DNA from: Dermatophagoides farinae
Taxonomy: Eukaryota > Arthropoda > Arachnida > Sarcoptiformes > Pyroglyphidae
NCBI RefSeq assembly: GCF_024713945.1
Contig: NC_134684.1
Coordinates: forward strand, 2,771,001 to 2,835,000
Reading direction: 5' to 3'
Length of the DNA stretch: 64,000 bases
This document shows positions 60,459 to 64,000 of the stretch, in pieces. Each line of letters starts with the position of its first letter. Positions within the stretch are counted from its first letter, which is position 1. The notes under the pieces were generated by a model. The model did no database searches. It had not been told where the DNA came from and saw only the letters and a program-made list of their open reading frames with translations. The translations under genes and the position numbers were made by a program.

Positions 60459-62708
60459 CCAGCTACCCACATGCACACACACACAGTTGCTTACCCTTTT
60501 TTCATTCTAATTTTTTTTCAAATTAATATACCTCTCTTCTTGGTGATTCCAGAAACAGACCAGAAAAAAAACCAGGAGCCATATACACACACACACACAC
60601 AGACACAATCACAGTATTGAATTGATTTCTACTTATATATAAATTAATACTAAAATTTTACTAACCAATATATAATCTTTCTTTCTTTCTTTATTATTAT
60701 ATTTCTATATATATATTGATTCACGATGATATATTTGCTACTAAATTATTAAACAACCACAATATATTTGAATATACAATTTCGAAAAAAAAAATTTTAA
60801 ATAAATATAAATGAAAAAAAACAAAAAAAAAACTTACGTATATATAGCCAACATACGTATTGTGGATCTGACATCGAATAATAATAATAATCGACCAATA
60901 AATCCATTACGTTTATCGAATCAATTTTTATCATTACCACCACTAACATCAAGACAACAACAACAACAACCACAACAACCATTTATACCTAATCCGATTC
61001 CATTTGTAACCATAGTAGGTCCATTGCAGAGTAATGCAAAAAACAAAATCAACAACAACAACAACTATAACAATAAATCAGCTGCATTTCAGTTAACAAC
61101 AAAACCACCTGATTCATTACAACAACAATCGAATCAATTTTCATCTGGTCAAAATCATCATTTATCAAATAGCTGGCAATTATATGATGTTCCTAATCCT
61201 ACCAATAAGATAATAACAAATAAAAAACAACCAATCATTATTTATCCTAATAATAATAATAATAATAAAAAACAACATACAAACAACAACAACAACAACA
61301 ATCATAGAATGTTGAAAAATGAAAAACGTAAAAATCCATCATCATCATCATCATCATCATTGGTCAACAATAAAAAATTGTCCAATGTTAGCTATAATCG
61401 TGCTAAACGATGTATACCGGAACGTTGTCAACCACCAGATTGTCGTTGTGGCGGTCTTGATATTCCAGGTTTGATTTTTTTTTTTACTTTGAATTTAATT
61501 TATGGATCGCTTATAATCAATAACAAAATATTTTTTCTTAGGCGGTTTTAAACCACGAGATATTCCACAAATAGTTTTGCTGACTTTTGATGATTCGGTT
61601 AATGATTTGAATCTACATATTTATCGTCGTCTATTTGAACAAGGACGTACAAATCCAAATGGCTGTCCAATATCGGCAACATTTTATGTTTCACATGAAT
61701 GGACTGATTATGCACAAGTACAAAACCTATATGCAAAAGGACATGAAATTGCATCACATTCAATTAGGTAGGTTTCATTTCATTATCATTCAGTCAATTT
61801 AACTTGATTCAATTCATTTGTTCTTATCGATTTTAGCCATAGTTTTGGTGAAAAATTTTCTAAAGAACGTTGGCTTGATGAAATTCTTGGACAAAAAGAA
61901 ATTCTTCATCTTTACGGTGGTGTTGATACAAATGAAATTCGTGGTATGAGAGCACCATTCTTACAGACTGGTGGTGATACAATGTTTGAAATGTTATATC
62001 AAGCAAATTTTTCCTATGATTCATCATTACCCGTTTATGATATTGATCCACCATATTGGCCATATACATTAGATTATTCTATTAATCATGATTGTATGAT
62101 TGAACCATGTCCAAGTAATTCATATCCAGGTAAAAATTGTTGTCATTATTGCTAGAATCTATTATTTTTGCTCTTGTTATTTTGAATATTTTTGAATATT
62201 TTGAAAAAAAATCATTCTTTTTTGACAATTAGGATTCTGGGAAGTTGGCATGGTCATGTGGGAAGATCTACGTGGTGGCCGTTGTTCAATGGCTGATGGC
62301 TGTTTTAATCCATCGGATGAAGATGGTGTTTATGAAATGGTCAAACGAAATTTTCTTCGCCATTATACATCAAATCGTTCACCATTTGGAATGTATTTCC
62401 ATTCAAGATGGTTCTTAACTGAACATAATATGAATGGTTTCATTAGATTTTTAGACGAAATGTTACAATTAGATGATATTTATTTGGTCACAAATTGGCA
62501 AATGATACAATGGATGCGTAATCCAACACCATTAACACATATGAAAAAATTTTCACCATTCGGTTGTGATTATATTAGAAATCGGCCACCATTATGTAAA
62601 TCACCGCATACATGTAAAGCACGTTTCCGTAGTGAAATACGTACATTAAAAACATGTCAAACATGTCCACAATCATATCCATGGACAGGTAATAATGGTA
62701 GTGAATAG
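53021..62708 (+). CDS. Cda5: Chitin deacetylase, Cda5 type, with chitin-binding domain and giant linker
   Basis: Eight exons fit in phase: 53021-53066, 56121-56462, 56543-58561, 59010-59705, 60848-61468, 61542-61767, 61837-62129 and 62233-62708 (1572 residues; 1340 if exon 4 is skipped). Exon 1 is a signal peptide (MVPISSWFIVLLISI). Exon 2 has a peritrophin-type chitin-binding domain with six Cys (FDCPE, NCSKYHLC, KSC, KTCDWPYNVHC). Exons 3 to 5 are a Thr/Asn/Asp-rich linker. Exons 5 to 8 carry the deacetylase: CQPPDCRCGG, metal and catalytic residues in LTFDDSVND and HSISH, then RGMRAPF and FHSRWF. It removes acetyl groups from chitin in extracellular matrix such as cuticle. There is no LDL-receptor domain, as in Cda5. 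An upstream in-frame ATG at 52907 would add a His-rich leader; 53021 is preferred because it starts the signal peptide. Confidence 0.88.
53067..56120 (+). other. First intron of the chitin deacetylase gene
   Basis: About 3.05 kb, from donor GTAAGTG to acceptor CATCAACAG, both in phase 1. It separates the signal peptide from the chitin-binding domain and is far longer than the other introns here, so it is a likely place for enhancers. It holds (CA)n near 53500-53519, (ATC)n near 54271-54295, (CAA)n near 54419-54443 and no coding sequence that I can support. Confidence 0.65.
59010..59935 (+). CDS. Alternative terminal exon of the chitin deacetylase gene
   Basis: Joined in phase 1 to the exon ending at 58561, this exon opens VGYGQKILTTTT. 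If the donor GTAAGA at 59706 is not used, it reads on to TAG at 59933. The extra 76 or so residues (SRPVARFFFGSNQGRKRFQ, VPDKEWRTFDV, then a Ser run) are far less repetitive than the linker and look selected. AATAAA occurs near 60280-60290. The product would be a secreted chitin-binding protein of about 1110 residues with no deacetylase domain. Splice choice is inferred. Confidence 0.5.
60431..60458. repeat. (CA)n microsatellite in an intron
   Basis: About 14 CA units, with shorter CA runs near 60474-60484 and 60584-60600, between the two possible continuations of the chitin deacetylase transcript. Confidence 0.85.
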
Positions 62709-64000
62709 TAGTAGGTAAAAATTATTATTAAAAATAGGTCAATAGGTTGTTTTTTGTTTTTTTGTTTCCTAACTTTTATTCTCAAACACATAAATATAAT
62801 ATAAAATAGTAAGGAAACAAAACAAAACAAAAAATTCTTAATCAATCAATCAATCAATGACAATTTTGGATTTAAAAATGAGTCTCATTTCAAAAAAAAA
62901 GTGTGATTTTCAAAGTCAGTTAGCTCTTATGCTCGCACACGAACACAGACACACCCACCACCCATCCATACAAACACGCACATACATTCATCAATCATCA
63001 TCATACAGACACATTTTGTTTCAAAGAATTTGATTCATTTGGCATATCGAACATTTAATTTTTTTTGCATATTCTACCCAATAATAACATTGGACATTCA
63101 TTTTCGTTTGAAACGAAACCAGATTTTCTTTCCATTGTTGGAAAATAATCCAAAAAAAAAAACAATCGGACCCAGCAGTTTTTTGTTGAATTGACCACTG
63201 GTAATTACAATCCACATCCATATATGTACACTTTATTTTTGTTTACTGTCTGTGATTTACATCACCAAAAAAAAAAAAACAAATTTGAAACATTGTAATT
63301 TTTTTTTAAATACACATTCTGCTACTATTTCCGATTTTTTTTTCTTTGATTGATCATTTTTTTACAAACGTAAACAGTTATGATTTATGTAATAATTGTC
63401 AATGTGTGTGCGTGTGTTTTTTTTTGAATTCGAATTCAATTTTCATTGAATTTGGCATTTTTTTATCTTCGTTTTCTTTGAACAAATTTTTTGCCCGATT
63501 TTTTTCATGTTTGTGTGTGTGTGTCAAACCAATTAACTCTTGCAATTAATCGGGTTGTACCATTTGAAATTTTTTTTCCATTCGTTTTTCCTCATTCACT
63601 CATCCATCCATTCATTCATTTTATTCGTTAAATAAAAGATAATTGCAACAACAACAACAAATTGAGAAAATTAAAACCAAAAAAAAAAAAAAAAAAAAAA
63701 TCCAATAAAGTTGGTAAATTGAATTGGAAAATTGGACAAAAATTAAATAATAATAAAAAAAAATTCGAAACTTGTCTATTGTTTCTACGTTTTTTTTGTT
63801 CGTTCGAATAAACTGATTGTTTAAATTCATTTGTTACAAAAAAAAAACAGCAAGAATTTTACGTTGATTGTAAGCGAGGTTAAAAGCCACGTTTTTCATT
63901 TTGATCAATCAATAATCAGACAAAATAAAAAAAAAAAAATACCGATCGATACGTTTCAATGATCATGAATAGAGGACCACATTCACCGCCTATTTCATCG
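62709..64000. other. 3' flank of the chitin deacetylase gene, no further gene seen
   Basis: AT-rich sequence with homopolymers (for example about 22 A near 63680-63701), short (TG)n runs and a CAT-rich area near 62980-63003. No coding region is supported up to the window end. Confidence 0.5.

Noticed and set aside
1-64000. tRNA and rRNA genes
   Set aside because: I scanned for the B-box GGTTCRAATCC and did not find a convincing one; a covariance-model search would be needed to be sure.

Overview
The window is nuclear DNA from a small, AT-rich eukaryotic genome. Genes have short introns (37 to 85 bp is common) with GT..AG borders, and intergenic DNA is full of (GAT)n/(ATC)n, (CA)n and homopolymer tracts. 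The gene set (ABCG transporter, pancreatic-type lipases, neuropeptide GPCR, gustatory-type receptor, cuticular chitin deacetylase) points to an arthropod. Gene style suggests an acariform mite such as a dust mite; that last step is inference.

Layout. 1-1811 (-): 5' part of an ABCG half-transporter running off the left edge. 3680-5524, 7261-9137 and 27112-28988 (all -): three secreted lipases of the pancreatic-lipase family with identical four-exon structure. The second and third lie in a recent ~2.95 kb segmental duplication. That duplicated block also carries a scrambled fragment made of a piece of the ABCG gene joined to two pieces of lipase, and at its other end a decayed exon of a third gene. 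11048-11246: a pogo/Tigger-like MITE with TA target-site duplication. 12769-21116 (+): a rhodopsin-family neuropeptide receptor with a long low-complexity tail; its 5' exons are uncertain. 14441-14932 (-): an internally deleted non-LTR retrotransposon relic sits in its first intron. 31011-33641 (-): two tandem DRAM/Frag1-family membrane protein genes, each with one single-base frameshift. 33693-35591 (+): a 5'-truncated RT + RNase H LINE with a 14 bp target-site duplication, inserted between a TATA-like motif and the start codon of the second DRAM-like gene. 45849-47480 (+): a gustatory-type chemoreceptor. 53021-62708 (+): a chitin deacetylase of the Cda5 type with a signal peptide, chitin-binding domain, very long Thr/Asn-rich linker and polysaccharide deacetylase domain, with a possible short isoform ending at 59935.

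The rest (about 22-26.6, 35.6-45.8 and 47.5-53 kb) shows no gene I can support and is mostly microsatellite-rich AT DNA. There is no operon logic; the genes are functionally independent. The most interesting structure is the repeatedly duplicated lipase cassette with captured gene fragments. Exon borders were worked out by hand from splice signals, reading phase and paralog comparison.
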